Part shown: one piece after another, positions 50,286 through 58,241 of the stretch | Numbering within the stretch: the first letter of the stretch is position 1 | Layout of the letters: every line of letters begins with the position of its first letter | Assembly: GCF_002847285.1 (NCBI RefSeq) | Contig: NZ_CP025407.1 | Coordinates: forward strand, 3,752,501-3,816,500 | From: Streptomyces sp. CMB-StM0423 | GTDB lineage: Bacteria > Actinomycetota > Actinomycetes > Streptomycetales > Streptomycetaceae | DNA: 64,000 nucleotides | Reading direction: 5' to 3' | Notes under the pieces: generated by a model | Databases searched by the model: none | Seen by the model: the letters and a program-made list of their open reading frames with translations, nothing else | Told to the model about the DNA's origin: nothing | Made by a program: the position numbers and the translations under genes

Positions 50286-50313
50286 AGCCCCTGGCACAAG
50301 TGCGACAGGGGCT
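50286..50313 (+). promoter_or_regulatory. Hairpin in the leader of the DAG-kinase-like gene
   Basis: AGCCCCTG (50286-50293) and CAGGGGCT (50306-50313) form an 8-bp stem with an inner GCAC/GTGC pairing, 32 bp upstream of the next start. It lies between two divergent genes, so it is a leader structure or operator, not a terminator. Confidence 0.45.
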
Positions 50314-50344
50314 CTTGCACCGAGAGATTACCTGAGGAAGGACC

Positions 50345-51451
50345 GTGGTGTCGGCTCCAGACCCCACCGGGCGCTCACTGCTCGTGCTCATCGACCCCGC
50401 TGCACGGCGGGCGGACGGGGAAGCCGTACGGATCGCGAGGGACGTGCTCTCCGCGGCGGCGGCCACGAAGATCTGCCTGCCGGAGACCGCGCCGGAACTC
50501 GCGCGCGCCCTGGCCCGCCGGGGGGCCCGCCGGCCGGTGGTCATCGGTGACGACCGGGCGTTCCTGCGGGTGGTGACCGAACTGCGCCGCCAGGAGACGC
50601 TGGCGGACGCGCCGCTGGCGCTGGTCCCGGTGGGCACGGCGAGAACGCTGGCGGCGACGCTGGGCGTCCCCACGGGCACGGTGACCGCGGCCCGGACGGT
50701 GCTGGACGGCGAGGAACGCCGGCTGGGGCTGCTGGTGGACGACGGTGGCGGGGTGGTGCTGGACGCGCTGCGCCTGCCGGCGGCGGGTGCGGGGCGGTCG
50801 GAGGGGGACCACCGGACACCGGAAGGCGCAAGCGCACCGGCCACCACCCCGGCCGCCGCTGCTCCGGCCGGCGGCCTGGCGGGCCTGACGCAGCGGGTGG
50901 GTTCTGGAGCGAGCGCGGTGGGCCGCCGGTGGACCCCGGCGGCGGGCCTGCGGGCGCTGGCAGCGAGGGCGGTGGGCCAGCGGAACGGAACGGTCCGCGA
51001 GCCGGGTACGCCGCCGGTGGTGGCGGAGTGGGGCGCGGAGGACGCGACGGGCGGCTGGGAGTCGGGCGGCGCGGAGGGCTGGCCACCGACGCCGGAGGAC
51101 GGGGCGGACGGTGCCGGCGCGGCCGGCGGGGCCGGCGGCGGCCCGGCGGAGACGGCGCCCCCGGACGCGGACTTCCGCCTCCGCGTGGAGGCGGACGGCG
51201 TGCTGCTGGCGGACCTGGACGGCCCGGCGGCGCAGGTACGGGTGGTCACGGACCCGACGAGCGGCCTGGCCCAGGTGGTGATCCGCCCCCGCGGCACGGG
51301 CGACCCGCTGCACGCGGAGGCCCGTAGCGTACGAGTCTGGGGCAGCGACTTCCGCTACCGCGCCGACGCCCTCCTCAGTCCCCCGGTAAAGCAGCGCACC
51401 TGGACCGCCCACCCCAACGCCTGGCGCCTCATCACGGCCCCGATGCCGTGA
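50345..51451 (+). CDS. Diacylglycerol-kinase catalytic-domain protein
   Basis: A 368-residue protein of the DAGK_cat/LCBK lipid kinase superfamily as found in streptomycetes. It has an N-terminal LLVLIDPAARRADGEAV strand-loop (about 10-26), VVIGDDRAFLRVVTEL (about 65-80) with GDD in place of the usual GGDGT, and ALVPVGTARTLAATLGVP (about 93-110), corresponding to P.GT.ND.A. An Ala/Gly-rich insertion (about 155-280) and a beta-rich C-terminus follow. The altered motifs make kinase activity uncertain. GTG 50345 or the next GTG (50348) follows AGGAAGG. Confidence 0.75.
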   Translation: MVSAPDPTGRSLLVLIDPAARRADGEAVRIARDVLSAAAATKICLPETAPELARALARRGARRPVVIGDDRAFLRVVTELRRQETLADAPLALVPVGTARTLAATLGVPTGTVTAARTVLDGEERRLGLLVDDGGGVVLDALRLPAAGAGRSEGDHRTPEGASAPATTPAAAAPAGGLAGLTQRVGSGASAVGRRWTPAAGLRALAARAVGQRNGTVREPGTPPVVAEWGAEDATGGWESGGAEGWPPTPEDGADGAGAAGGAGGGPAETAPPDADFRLRVEADGVLLADLDGPAAQVRVVTDPTSGLAQVVIRPRGTGDPLHAEARSVRVWGSDFRYRADALLSPPVKQRTWTAHPNAWRLITAPMP

Positions 51452-51536
51452 ACGGGCGCGGCCTGTCGGCCGTCCAGCGCCTCAAGAGGCAATTGCGGCG
51501 CGGAATCCGGGGTGGTGGAGTGATGAGGATCTTCGA

Positions 51537-51542
51537 TAGCGT
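51537..51542 (+). promoter_or_regulatory. Possible -10 box for the lipoprotein gene
   Basis: TAGCGT lies 39 bp before the chosen lipoprotein GTG, within an AT-richer stretch. No matching -35 is evident. A transcript from here would carry a short leader with a CGGAG ribosome site. Confidence 0.3.
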
Positions 51543-51580
51543 CGTCACACGGAGTTTCCCGTCATCACTCGGAGTTGATC

Positions 51581-52306
51581 GTGACCCGCCGCCCCTTGCC
51601 CGCCGCGACCGCGGCCGTTACCGGTACCGACTCTGTCACCCGCGGCGGGAGACGCACGGGTGCCGGACCTCGCGTGAAGACGTCGGCCGGTGCACTGGCG
51701 ATCGCGACGCTGCTGCTGCTCACGGCCTGCGGAGGTAGTGACGACGGTGGGAGCGACGACAAGATCGATGCATCGAAGCCGTCGTCGTCGGCTTCCGAGT
51801 CACCGGCAGAGGCGGAAACTCCGGGCCGGCCGGAGATCAAACTGCCGGCCGACGCGAAAAACGTCTTCGAGGACACCGAGACCGGCGACCCGGAGAAGGA
51901 CGCCGTCCTCGCGGACAACGAGGCGTGGGTCAACGCGGTCGACGATGCCATCCTCAGCGGAGAGGAGAGCACCGACGCGGTGCGCTTCTACACCGACGGA
52001 GTCGCATTCGGCCCCACGGTCGAGTACATCGAAGGCTGGGTGCAAGAAGGCGACACGTGGGTCGGCACAGCGCGATACTTCGATCGCAAGGTGACGCTCA
52101 ACGAGGATGGCTCCGCCGCGGTGATCTACTGCATTGACGAGAGCAATGCCTTCGTAAAGGACGGCAAGACCGGTGAGGTTGATCGTTCGGCGGCCACCAA
52201 GAATGCCTACGTTCTCTACAACACGCGCCTTGAGAAGAACAAGGAGGGCGTGTGGAAGACCATCAACGCTCTGTCCGAAAGGGGGGCGAATCAGTGCCAG
52301 CCATGA
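51581..52306 (+). CDS. Lipoprotein of unknown function
   Basis: A 241-residue predicted lipoprotein. The signal is VKTSAGALAIATLLLLTAC with the lipobox LTAC (Cys near residue 50 of this start). An acidic Ser/Asp linker follows, and then a compact domain of about 140 residues with one later Cys pair (YCIDES and NQCQP), conceivably binding partner or cell-wall material. GTG 51581 has CGGAG 6 nt upstream, and GTG 51674 would give a shorter, more typical signal peptide. It overlaps the next gene. Third codon positions are visibly less GC-rich than in the neighbours, suggesting recent acquisition. Confidence 0.8.
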   Translation: MTRRPLPAATAAVTGTDSVTRGGRRTGAGPRVKTSAGALAIATLLLLTACGGSDDGGSDDKIDASKPSSSASESPAEAETPGRPEIKLPADAKNVFEDTETGDPEKDAVLADNEAWVNAVDDAILSGEESTDAVRFYTDGVAFGPTVEYIEGWVQEGDTWVGTARYFDRKVTLNEDGSAAVIYCIDESNAFVKDGKTGEVDRSAATKNAYVLYNTRLEKNKEGVWKTINALSERGANQCQP

Positions 52307-53328
52307 GGCGCAGCGCCCTCCTGGCCGTTTGTTTAGCGGCGCCAGCCTTGCTGTTACCAGGGCAGGCCCACGCCGAAAGAACTGAACACGGTGGGATTTC
52401 TTCGGTCGAAGAAGGCGGAGGCACCGTGGACGGCCAAATCTCTGCGGCCGCCGGCGTGGAGGTCACCACAACCGGTGGGAGTGCCGAGGCTGGCGGCTCG
52501 GGCCCATTGACCCCGATCGGGGACTGGTCGCCTCCTGCATGCTGGTACGCACCGAAGTGGACCGCCGAGGAGGCCGCGCAGAGCCGTCTCGACGGAATGG
52601 TGGATCTGAGTCCGCAGCACGACGCGGACAATGCGGAATCCATGAAGGACAAGTACATCGACGGCGACCACGGAGCCTTCAATGTCAAGAAGAACGACAA
52701 GGGCTACTGGTGGGGCGCGTACAGAGACCCTGACCGCCTGAGCGACCCCACGGCAGGGGCTTGCAATGAAATGCCGTTCTGGGTCGACACCGGGGACGAG
52801 CCCCCCGCTGATATCGAGAACACCATCACGCCCGAACTCCTGGCTCAGCTCGCCTACGAGGAGATCCGGATTCCCGAGGGCACCGCGACCCTCCAGCCCG
52901 CCGACGACAACCAGGTCGTGAACCTGCCCACCTGGGTCTCGCTGGACGAAGCGACGTTCCACCCGGTGTCCGCGACCGCCTCCGTCGAGGTGCTCGACAT
53001 CTCCGCCACCACCACCGCCCGGCCCGTCCGGGTCCACATCGATCCCGGGACCGGCGACGCGGTCACCTACCCGGAGTCGGGCGAGTGTCCGCTCGGTGAC
53101 GGCGGCATCGGCCAGGAGCGGCCGGCCGGGGCGGAGGGGCCGCCTCCGTGCGGGGTGGAGTATCTGCGCTCCTCCGAGGCCACCGGGCCGTACCCCTTCC
53201 AGGCCACCGTCACCTGGGAGGTCAGTTGGACCGGGACCAACAATCCCGACCCCGCCGAACTCCCCGCGGGGACGTTCGGTACGCCGCAGGACGTCACCGT
53301 CAAGGAGATCCAGTCCGTCGTCCGCTGA
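52294..53328 (+). CDS. Secreted protein of unknown function with two TTA codons
   Basis: A 344-residue protein with a classical signal peptide (MRRSALLAVCLAAPALLLPG then AQAHAE-like cleavage). The mature part has PPACWYAPKWT (about 85-95), an acidic segment with YIDGDHGAFNVKKNDKGYWWG (about 125-145), a Cys in AGACNEMPFW, and a C-terminal beta-rich region. No enzymatic motif is recognised. GTG 52294 has AGGGGGG 8 nt upstream, and ATG 52303 overlaps the previous stop (ATGA). TTA codons at 52333-52335 and 52354-52356 fall in the signal peptide and imply bldA-dependent translation. Its 5' half is less GC-rich than neighbours. Confidence 0.82.
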   Translation: MPAMRRSALLAVCLAAPALLLPGQAHAERTEHGGISSVEEGGGTVDGQISAAAGVEVTTTGGSAEAGGSGPLTPIGDWSPPACWYAPKWTAEEAAQSRLDGMVDLSPQHDADNAESMKDKYIDGDHGAFNVKKNDKGYWWGAYRDPDRLSDPTAGACNEMPFWVDTGDEPPADIENTITPELLAQLAYEEIRIPEGTATLQPADDNQVVNLPTWVSLDEATFHPVSATASVEVLDISATTTARPVRVHIDPGTGDAVTYPESGECPLGDGGIGQERPAGAEGPPPCGVEYLRSSEATGPYPFQATVTWEVSWTGTNNPDPAELPAGTFGTPQDVTVKEIQSVVR

Positions 53329-53404
53329 CCCGGCCGGGGGCGGCGGTGGACCCGGTTGCTTCGCCGGGGAGGCGGGGGGACGCGGGGCGGGGCAGGGTCG
53401 GGGT

Positions 53405-53605
53405 ATGAGTGAGTTCGATCCGCCGCCCGGGGTGCCCGTCCGGTATCGCGGTGCGCGGGGGCGGCGGGTCGAGGTGGTGACCGGGCTCGTGGTCGCCGCG
53501 ACGCTGTTCGGGGGTGGTGCCGCCTTCGGGGAGTGGCTGGCCGTGGGGGAGGATGCCGGTGCCGCTACCGGGGTTTCGCTGGAGCGCTGCGCCGCCGACG
53601 ACTGA
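53405..53605 (+). CDS. Small single-helix membrane protein
   Basis: A 66-residue protein (MSEFDPPPGVPVRYRGARGRR...). A helix near residues 25-42 (VVTGLVVAATLFGGGAAFGEW) should span the membrane, with a short acidic exterior tail ending in CAADD. GGGTCGGGG-like purine sequence lies before the ATG. The function is unknown. It is convergent with the GbsR-type gene, only 9 bp away. It is credible because of its composition and isolation but has no family support. Confidence 0.55.
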   Translation: MSEFDPPPGVPVRYRGARGRRVEVVTGLVVAATLFGGGAAFGEWLAVGEDAGAATGVSLERCAADD

Positions 53606-53614
53606 GCGGGGCGT

Positions 53615-54175
53615 TCACTCCGCCGCCGTCGCCTCCTGGCGCCGTTTGACGTAGTCCCACCAGCGCTGTTCCAGGCGGCCGTTCTCCTCCCGCAGGAACG
53701 CGAAGAACTCCGTCGTCTCCTCGATCCGCCGGCCCGCCGGGGTGTCCGGGCCGAGGATGCCGACGCCCGAGTCCAGGGTGTGCTCGAAGCGCCGGATGAT
53801 CTGCTCCCGCTGGGCGAAGAGCTGGTACCAGCGGTCGCTCTCGATCCGGTACCGCTCGCGCCGCGAGCCCGGCTCGCGTTCCCGGCTGATGAAGCCGACC
53901 AGCCCGAGATAGCGCACCGCGCCCGAGACCGCCGCCGGGCTCACGTGCAGCCGCTCGCTCACCTCCGCGGCGGTGAGGGCGCCCGCGTCGTCCGCCAGGA
54001 GGCACGCGAAGACCCGGGAGGCCATGCGCTGCATGCCCATCTCGGTCAGCTCGCCGGCCACCCGCTCCACGTATCTCGCCACGGCCTCGCTGTCGCGGAC
54101 CGCGCCTTCTCTGCGCTCCGCGCCGTCGCCGCGCTCTTCGCGCCCACCGCGCTCGTCACGCTGCTGATCTGCCAC
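53615..54175 (-). CDS. GbsR/MarR-type winged-helix regulator
   Basis: A 186-residue regulator. A charged leader of about 28 residues (RDERGGREERGDGAERR) is followed by the GbsR-like core: EAVARYVERVAGELTEMGMQRMASRVFACLL (about 30-60), the HTH LTAAEVSERLHVSPAAVSGAVRYLGLVGFISRERE (about 67-101) and a C-terminal helical region (FFAFLREENGRLEQRWWDYV). In streptomycetes such proteins repress a divergent ABC exporter, as arranged here. The GTG start at 54175 has GGGGAG about 12 nt upstream. A 16-bp palindrome lies in the shared promoter. Confidence 0.9.
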   Translation of the reverse strand: MADQQRDERGGREERGDGAERREGAVRDSEAVARYVERVAGELTEMGMQRMASRVFACLLADDAGALTAAEVSERLHVSPAAVSGAVRYLGLVGFISREREPGSRRERYRIESDRWYQLFAQREQIIRRFEHTLDSGVGILGPDTPAGRRIEETTEFFAFLREENGRLEQRWWDYVKRRQEATAAE

Positions 54176-54231
54176 TTTTCTGCGTTCTCCCCGTCAAGCC
54201 CCGTCAGGGTCGACCCTAACGCTTCCTTAAC

Positions 54232-54261
54232 TTCACAAATTTGTGAACGTTCGTGTAGCTT
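54232..54261. promoter_or_regulatory. Operator and leaderless promoter of the ABC exporter
   Basis: TTCACAAATTTGTGAA (54232-54247) is a perfect 16-bp palindrome, very AT-rich for this DNA. Its left half provides a TTCACA -35, 18 bp before the -10-like TAGCTT (54256-54261), which lies 7 nt before the ABC ATPase ATG. A bound repressor would cover the promoter. Confidence 0.8.
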
Positions 54262-54268
54262 ACATGCT

Positions 54269-55192
54269 ATGACCAAGGCAATCACCGTCTCCGGCCTGAC
54301 CAAGACGTTCGGCCGGACCCGTGCGCTCGACGGCCTCGACCTCGACGTGGAGACGGGCGAGGTGCACGGCTTCCTCGGCCCCAACGGCGCGGGCAAGTCC
54401 ACCACCATCCGCGTGCTGCTCGGCCTGCTGCGCGCCGACACGGGCACCGCCCAAGTGCTCGGCGGCGACCCGTGGGCCGATGCCGTCACGCTCCACCGCC
54501 GACTGGCCTATGTGCCGGGGGACGTCGAGCTGTGGCCCAACCTCACCGGCGGTGAGGCCATCGACCTGCTCGCACGGCTCCGCGGCGGCATCGACAAGCA
54601 GCGTCGCGACGACCTCATCGAGCGCTTCGACCTCGACCCGACCAAGAAGGGCCGGAGCTACTCCAAGGGGAACCGGCAGAAGGTGGCCATCGTCGCCGCC
54701 CTCGCCTCCGACGCCGAGCTGCTCCTGCTCGACGAGCCCACCGCGGGTCTCGACCCGCTCATGGAGGTCGTCTTCCAGGACGTCATCACCCAGGCGAAGG
54801 CCGATGGCAAGACCGTCCTGCTGTCCAGCCACATCCTCGCGCAGGTGGAGAAGCTTGCGGACAAGGTGAGCATCATCCGGCTGGGGAAGATCGTGCAATC
54901 GGGCACGCTCAGCGAGATGCGCCACCTGACCCGTACGACCATTGAGGCCGAGACCGAGCGGCCCGCCACCGGCATCGACCAACTGCCCGGCATCCACCAG
55001 CTCCGTACCGACGACAGCCGGGTGCACTTCGCCGTCGACGGCGAGCACCTCGACGCCGCCGTGCGGCGGCTCGGCGAGTTCGGCATCCGCAGTCTGGTGA
55101 GCCATCCCCCCACCCTGGAGGAGCTGATGCTCCGCCACTACGGCGACGAGCTGGAGCACAACGGCCACCACTCGGAGGCGGGAGCGGCCTGA
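54269..55192 (+). CDS. ABC transporter ATP-binding protein
   Basis: A 307-residue ATPase of the DrrA-like exporter group. It has Walker A GPNGAGKST (about 38-46), a variant signature YSKGNRQKV (about 130-138, the SKGNRQK form typical of this group), Walker B LLLLDEPTAGLDP (about 153-165), the switch His in LLSSHILAQ, and the C-terminal domain that DrrA-type ATPases carry. It energises the permease encoded directly after it (TGATG overlap). ATG 54269 is leaderless. Repression by the divergent GbsR-type protein through the palindrome is expected. Confidence 0.96.
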   Translation: MTKAITVSGLTKTFGRTRALDGLDLDVETGEVHGFLGPNGAGKSTTIRVLLGLLRADTGTAQVLGGDPWADAVTLHRRLAYVPGDVELWPNLTGGEAIDLLARLRGGIDKQRRDDLIERFDLDPTKKGRSYSKGNRQKVAIVAALASDAELLLLDEPTAGLDPLMEVVFQDVITQAKADGKTVLLSSHILAQVEKLADKVSIIRLGKIVQSGTLSEMRHLTRTTIEAETERPATGIDQLPGIHQLRTDDSRVHFAVDGEHLDAAVRRLGEFGIRSLVSHPPTLEELMLRHYGDELEHNGHHSEAGAA

Positions 55193-56892
55193 TGTCTGCC
55201 ACCCCCTCCGCCACCAACGACACCGAGGGCATGGGCGCCCCCGGCGCCACGACGTCCCGGCCGCTCGCGCCCCCGCGCGCCGCCGACGGCGGCGGTGCGC
55301 TCGCCGGCACCGGGACGCTCTTCCGGTTCGCCCTGCGCCGGGACCGCGTACGGCTGCCCGTGTGGGTGCTCGCGCTGTTCCTCGGCACCGCCTCCAGCGT
55401 CAGCAGCTTCGACACGTCGTACAACACGGCCAAGAAGCGCGCAGACATCGCCGAGACCATGGACAGCCCCGCCGGCCTGGCCATGACCGGCCCGCGGCAC
55501 TACCTCGACGACTACAACATCGGCTCGATGACCGGCCACCAGATGCTCGGCTTCACGGCCGTGCTCGTCGGCATCATGAGCGTGCTCATCATCTCCCGGC
55601 ACACCAGGACCGAGGAGGAGACCAACCGCGCCGAGCTGGTGCGCTCCGGGGTCGTCGGCCGGCACTCCTACCTCGCCGCCGCGCTCGGCGTCGCCGTCGT
55701 CGCCAACGTGGCGCTCGGGCTGCTGCTGGCAGCCGGCCTGTCCGGCATGGGCGTCGACGGCGTCGACGGCAAGGGCGCGCTGCTCTACGGCCTCGCGCAC
55801 ACGGCCGTCGGCATCTTCTTCGCCGCCGTCGCCGCGATCACCGTGCAGGTCACCGCGTACGCGCGCGGGGCGTCCGGCATGGCGATGGCCGTCATCGGCG
55901 CGGCGTACGCGCTGCGCGCCGCAGGCGACGTCGGCAACGACTGGGTGTCGTGGCTCTCGCCGATCGGCTGGGTCCAGCGCACCTACGTCTTCGTCGACAA
56001 CCGCTGGTGGCCGCTGCTGCTCGTGCTCGCCGCGGCCGTGGTCTGCGCGGCGGCCGGCTTCTTCCTCAGCACCCGCCGCGACGTCGGCGCGGGCCTGCGG
56101 GCCGCCCGCCTGGGCAGCCCCGTCGGCTCGGAAGGGCTCACCACCCCGCTCGGCTTCGCGCTCCGGCTGCACCGCGGCCTGCTCGCCGGCTTCGGCGCGG
56201 GCGCGCTGCTGCTCGGCGTGATGTACGGGTCGATCCTCGGCGACGCCGAGGAGATGATCGACGGCATCGACGAGCTGGAGGAGCAGCTCGCCGAGGTCGG
56301 CGGCGCCAACGTGGCGGAGTCGTTCGCCTCGGTGGTGATGATCGTGCTCGCGGTCGTCTGCTCGATCTACGTCGTGATGGCCGCCCTGCGCCCGCGCGCG
56401 GAGGAGTCCGCGGGCCGCGCCGAGCCGCTGCTCGCCACCGCGCTGTCGCGCGACCGGTGGGTGCTCAGCCACACGTTCGTCGGCGCGGCCGGCGGCACGG
56501 CGCTGATCCTGCTCGCCGGCATCGGCTTCGGCGCCTCGGGCGCGGCCTCCACCGGCGACGGCGGGCTCTTCCTCAAGCTCGTCGGCGCGGCCCTGGCCTT
56601 CGCCCCGGCCCTGTGGGTCACGATCGGCCTGGCGGTCGCCCTCTTCGGGTGGTTCCCGCGGGCCGTGGCGGCCGCCTGGGTGGTCCCGGTGTACGGGTTC
56701 GTCGTCGACTACCTCGGCGAGATCCTCAAGTTCCCGGACATCCTGGGCGACCTGTCCCCCTTCGGGCACATCCCGCAGCTCCCGGCGCAGGACATGTCCT
56801 GGCCGCCGCTGCTGGTGCTGACGGCGATCGCCGTGGGGCTGGTGTGGCTGGGCCTGCTGGGCTTCCGGCGGCGGGATCTGGAGACGAAGTAG
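55192..56892 (+). CDS. ABC exporter permease (twelve-helix type)
   Basis: A 566-residue membrane protein with about twelve helices in two halves, each half related to an ABC-2 permease. A disordered leader of 40 residues precedes FALRRDRVRLPVWVLALFLG. Other family segments are SRHTRTEEETNRAELVRSGVVGR (about 139-161) and its second-half counterpart AALRPRAEESAGRAEPLLATALSRDRW (about 397-423). Related systems export drugs or polyketides. The start codon overlaps the ATPase stop. A 10-bp stem hairpin follows the stop. Confidence 0.95.
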   Translation: MSATPSATNDTEGMGAPGATTSRPLAPPRAADGGGALAGTGTLFRFALRRDRVRLPVWVLALFLGTASSVSSFDTSYNTAKKRADIAETMDSPAGLAMTGPRHYLDDYNIGSMTGHQMLGFTAVLVGIMSVLIISRHTRTEEETNRAELVRSGVVGRHSYLAAALGVAVVANVALGLLLAAGLSGMGVDGVDGKGALLYGLAHTAVGIFFAAVAAITVQVTAYARGASGMAMAVIGAAYALRAAGDVGNDWVSWLSPIGWVQRTYVFVDNRWWPLLLVLAAAVVCAAAGFFLSTRRDVGAGLRAARLGSPVGSEGLTTPLGFALRLHRGLLAGFGAGALLLGVMYGSILGDAEEMIDGIDELEEQLAEVGGANVAESFASVVMIVLAVVCSIYVVMAALRPRAEESAGRAEPLLATALSRDRWVLSHTFVGAAGGTALILLAGIGFGASGAASTGDGGLFLKLVGAALAFAPALWVTIGLAVALFGWFPRAVAAAWVVPVYGFVVDYLGEILKFPDILGDLSPFGHIPQLPAQDMSWPPLLVLTAIAVGLVWLGLLGFRRRDLETK

Positions 56893-56899
56893 CGGTACG

Positions 56900-56937
56900 G
56901 GGGCGGGCGTCCGGCCGGAAGGCGGGGCGCCCGCCCC
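56900..56937 (+). terminator. Terminator hairpin after the ABC exporter operon
   Basis: GGGGCGGGCG (56900-56909) and CGCCCGCCCC (56928-56937) form a perfect 10-bp stem, 7 bp after the permease stop. The 18-nt loop contains a self-complementary CCGGCCGG. There is no U tract. Confidence 0.65.
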
Positions 56938-56948
56938 GACGCGTGCGC

Positions 56949-57060
56949 CGTACGACCCGCAGGCGCGCCCGCGTACGGCCCGCAGGCCCACGCACGTACG
57001 ACCGGAAGCCCGCGCGCGTACGACCGTGCACCCCGGTCCGTACGGCCCGCGCCCCCGCGT
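56949..57060. repeat. Five degenerate 22-23-bp intergenic repeats starting CGTACG
   Basis: CGTACG, itself a palindrome, begins units at 56949, 56972, 56995, 57017 and 57039 (spacing 23, 23, 22 and 22 bp). Most continue as (A/G)CCCGCAGGC or close variants. The block lies between the ABC exporter terminator and the end of the convergent dehydrogenase gene, and holds no gene. Confidence 0.7.
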
Positions 57061-57153
57061 TAATTCGCTCGCCCCGCACCCGCCCGCGCTGCTTGACTCC
57101 CGCCCCGTGACGCGGCGAGCCGGTCGCACGTCTCGGTGTACGAGAAAGTCTGA

Positions 57154-58170
57154 TCAGCCGGAACCGGCGGGCGGGAGCAGGAAGTTCTCGCCCGTACGGC
57201 CGGCCAGCCAGTCCCGTACGTTGGCGAGCGTCGCCTCGGTGATCTGGCCGACCGCGTCGGCGGTGAAGTACGCCTGGTGCGAGGTGACCAGGACGTTGCC
57301 GAAGGTCATCAGGCGGGCCAGCCGGTCGTCCGTCATCACCTCCATCGACCGGTCGTGGTGGAACAGCCCGGCCTCCTCCTCGTACACGTCCAGGCCCACG
57401 CCGCCAAGACGCCCGGCGCGCAGCGTCTCGATCAGGGCGTCGGTGTCGACGAGGCCGCCGCGGCTGGAGTTGACGAGGATCGCGTCGTCCTTCATGGCCG
57501 CCAGCGCCGCCGCGTCCACCGTGTGGTGCGTCTCGGGCAGCAGCGGCGCGTGCAGGCTGATCAGGTCGGACTCGGCGAACAGCCGGTCCGTGCCGACGTA
57601 CTCCATGCCCAGCGCCAGGCAGTCCGGGTTCTCCACGACGTCGCTGCCGAGCAGCCGCATACCGAAGCCGTGCGCGATGCGGGCGAAGACCTCGCCGATC
57701 TTCCCGGTTCCGAGGATGCCGGCGGTACGGCCGTGGAAGTCGCGGCCCATGAGCCCGTCGAGGCGGAAGTCGAACTCGCGGGAGCGGGTGGCGGCGCGGA
57801 CGAGGCGGCGGTTGACGGCGAGGGCCAGGGCCCAGGCGAACTCCGCGACGGAGTACGGGGAGTAGTGCGAGACGCGGGCGACGGCCAGGCCGGCGTCCCG
57901 GGCGGCGTGGAGGTCGATGTTGTTGTAGCCGGTGGAGCGCTGGGCGAGGAACCGGGTGCCGCCCGCGGCGAGGCGGTGCAGGGCGGTGCCGTCCAGCTCG
58001 TCGTTGGCGCCGGTGAGGACGATCTCGTAGCCGGCGGCGGTGGGCACGGTGTCGCGGTTGAGGAACAGGTCGAGGCAGCGCAGGGTGTGCTCGCCGCCGA
58101 ACGCCGCCGCGAAGGCGGGCTCGATCACCGGCAGCTCGTCGGCCTGCACGCCGTACGCGACGATCTCCAT
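57154..58170 (-). CDS. D-isomer 2-hydroxyacid dehydrogenase (D-lactate dehydrogenase-like)
   Basis: A 338-residue NAD-dependent dehydrogenase. It has the STGYNNIDLHAARDAGLAVARVSHYSPYSVAEFA region (about 78-112), the cofactor motif AGILGTGKIGEVFA (about 149-162), the conserved Arg in VNSSRGGLVDTDAL (about 233-246), the Glu in YEEEAGLF (about 264) and the base His in TSHQAYFT (about 297). The pattern fits the LdhA group, which reduces pyruvate to D-lactate. ATG 58170 has GAGGAGG 6-7 nt upstream. It follows the aminotransferase in the same direction. Confidence 0.95.
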   Translation of the reverse strand: MEIVAYGVQADELPVIEPAFAAAFGGEHTLRCLDLFLNRDTVPTAAGYEIVLTGANDELDGTALHRLAAGGTRFLAQRSTGYNNIDLHAARDAGLAVARVSHYSPYSVAEFAWALALAVNRRLVRAATRSREFDFRLDGLMGRDFHGRTAGILGTGKIGEVFARIAHGFGMRLLGSDVVENPDCLALGMEYVGTDRLFAESDLISLHAPLLPETHHTVDAAALAAMKDDAILVNSSRGGLVDTDALIETLRAGRLGGVGLDVYEEEAGLFHHDRSMEVMTDDRLARLMTFGNVLVTSHQAYFTADAVGQITEATLANVRDWLAGRTGENFLLPPAGSG

Positions 58171-58241
58171 GGCTGCGCCTCCTCTGCCGACCATGCTCCG
58201 CACACCATGCTCCGGGCGCGCCGGCCCCTCGGCCTCCCGGC

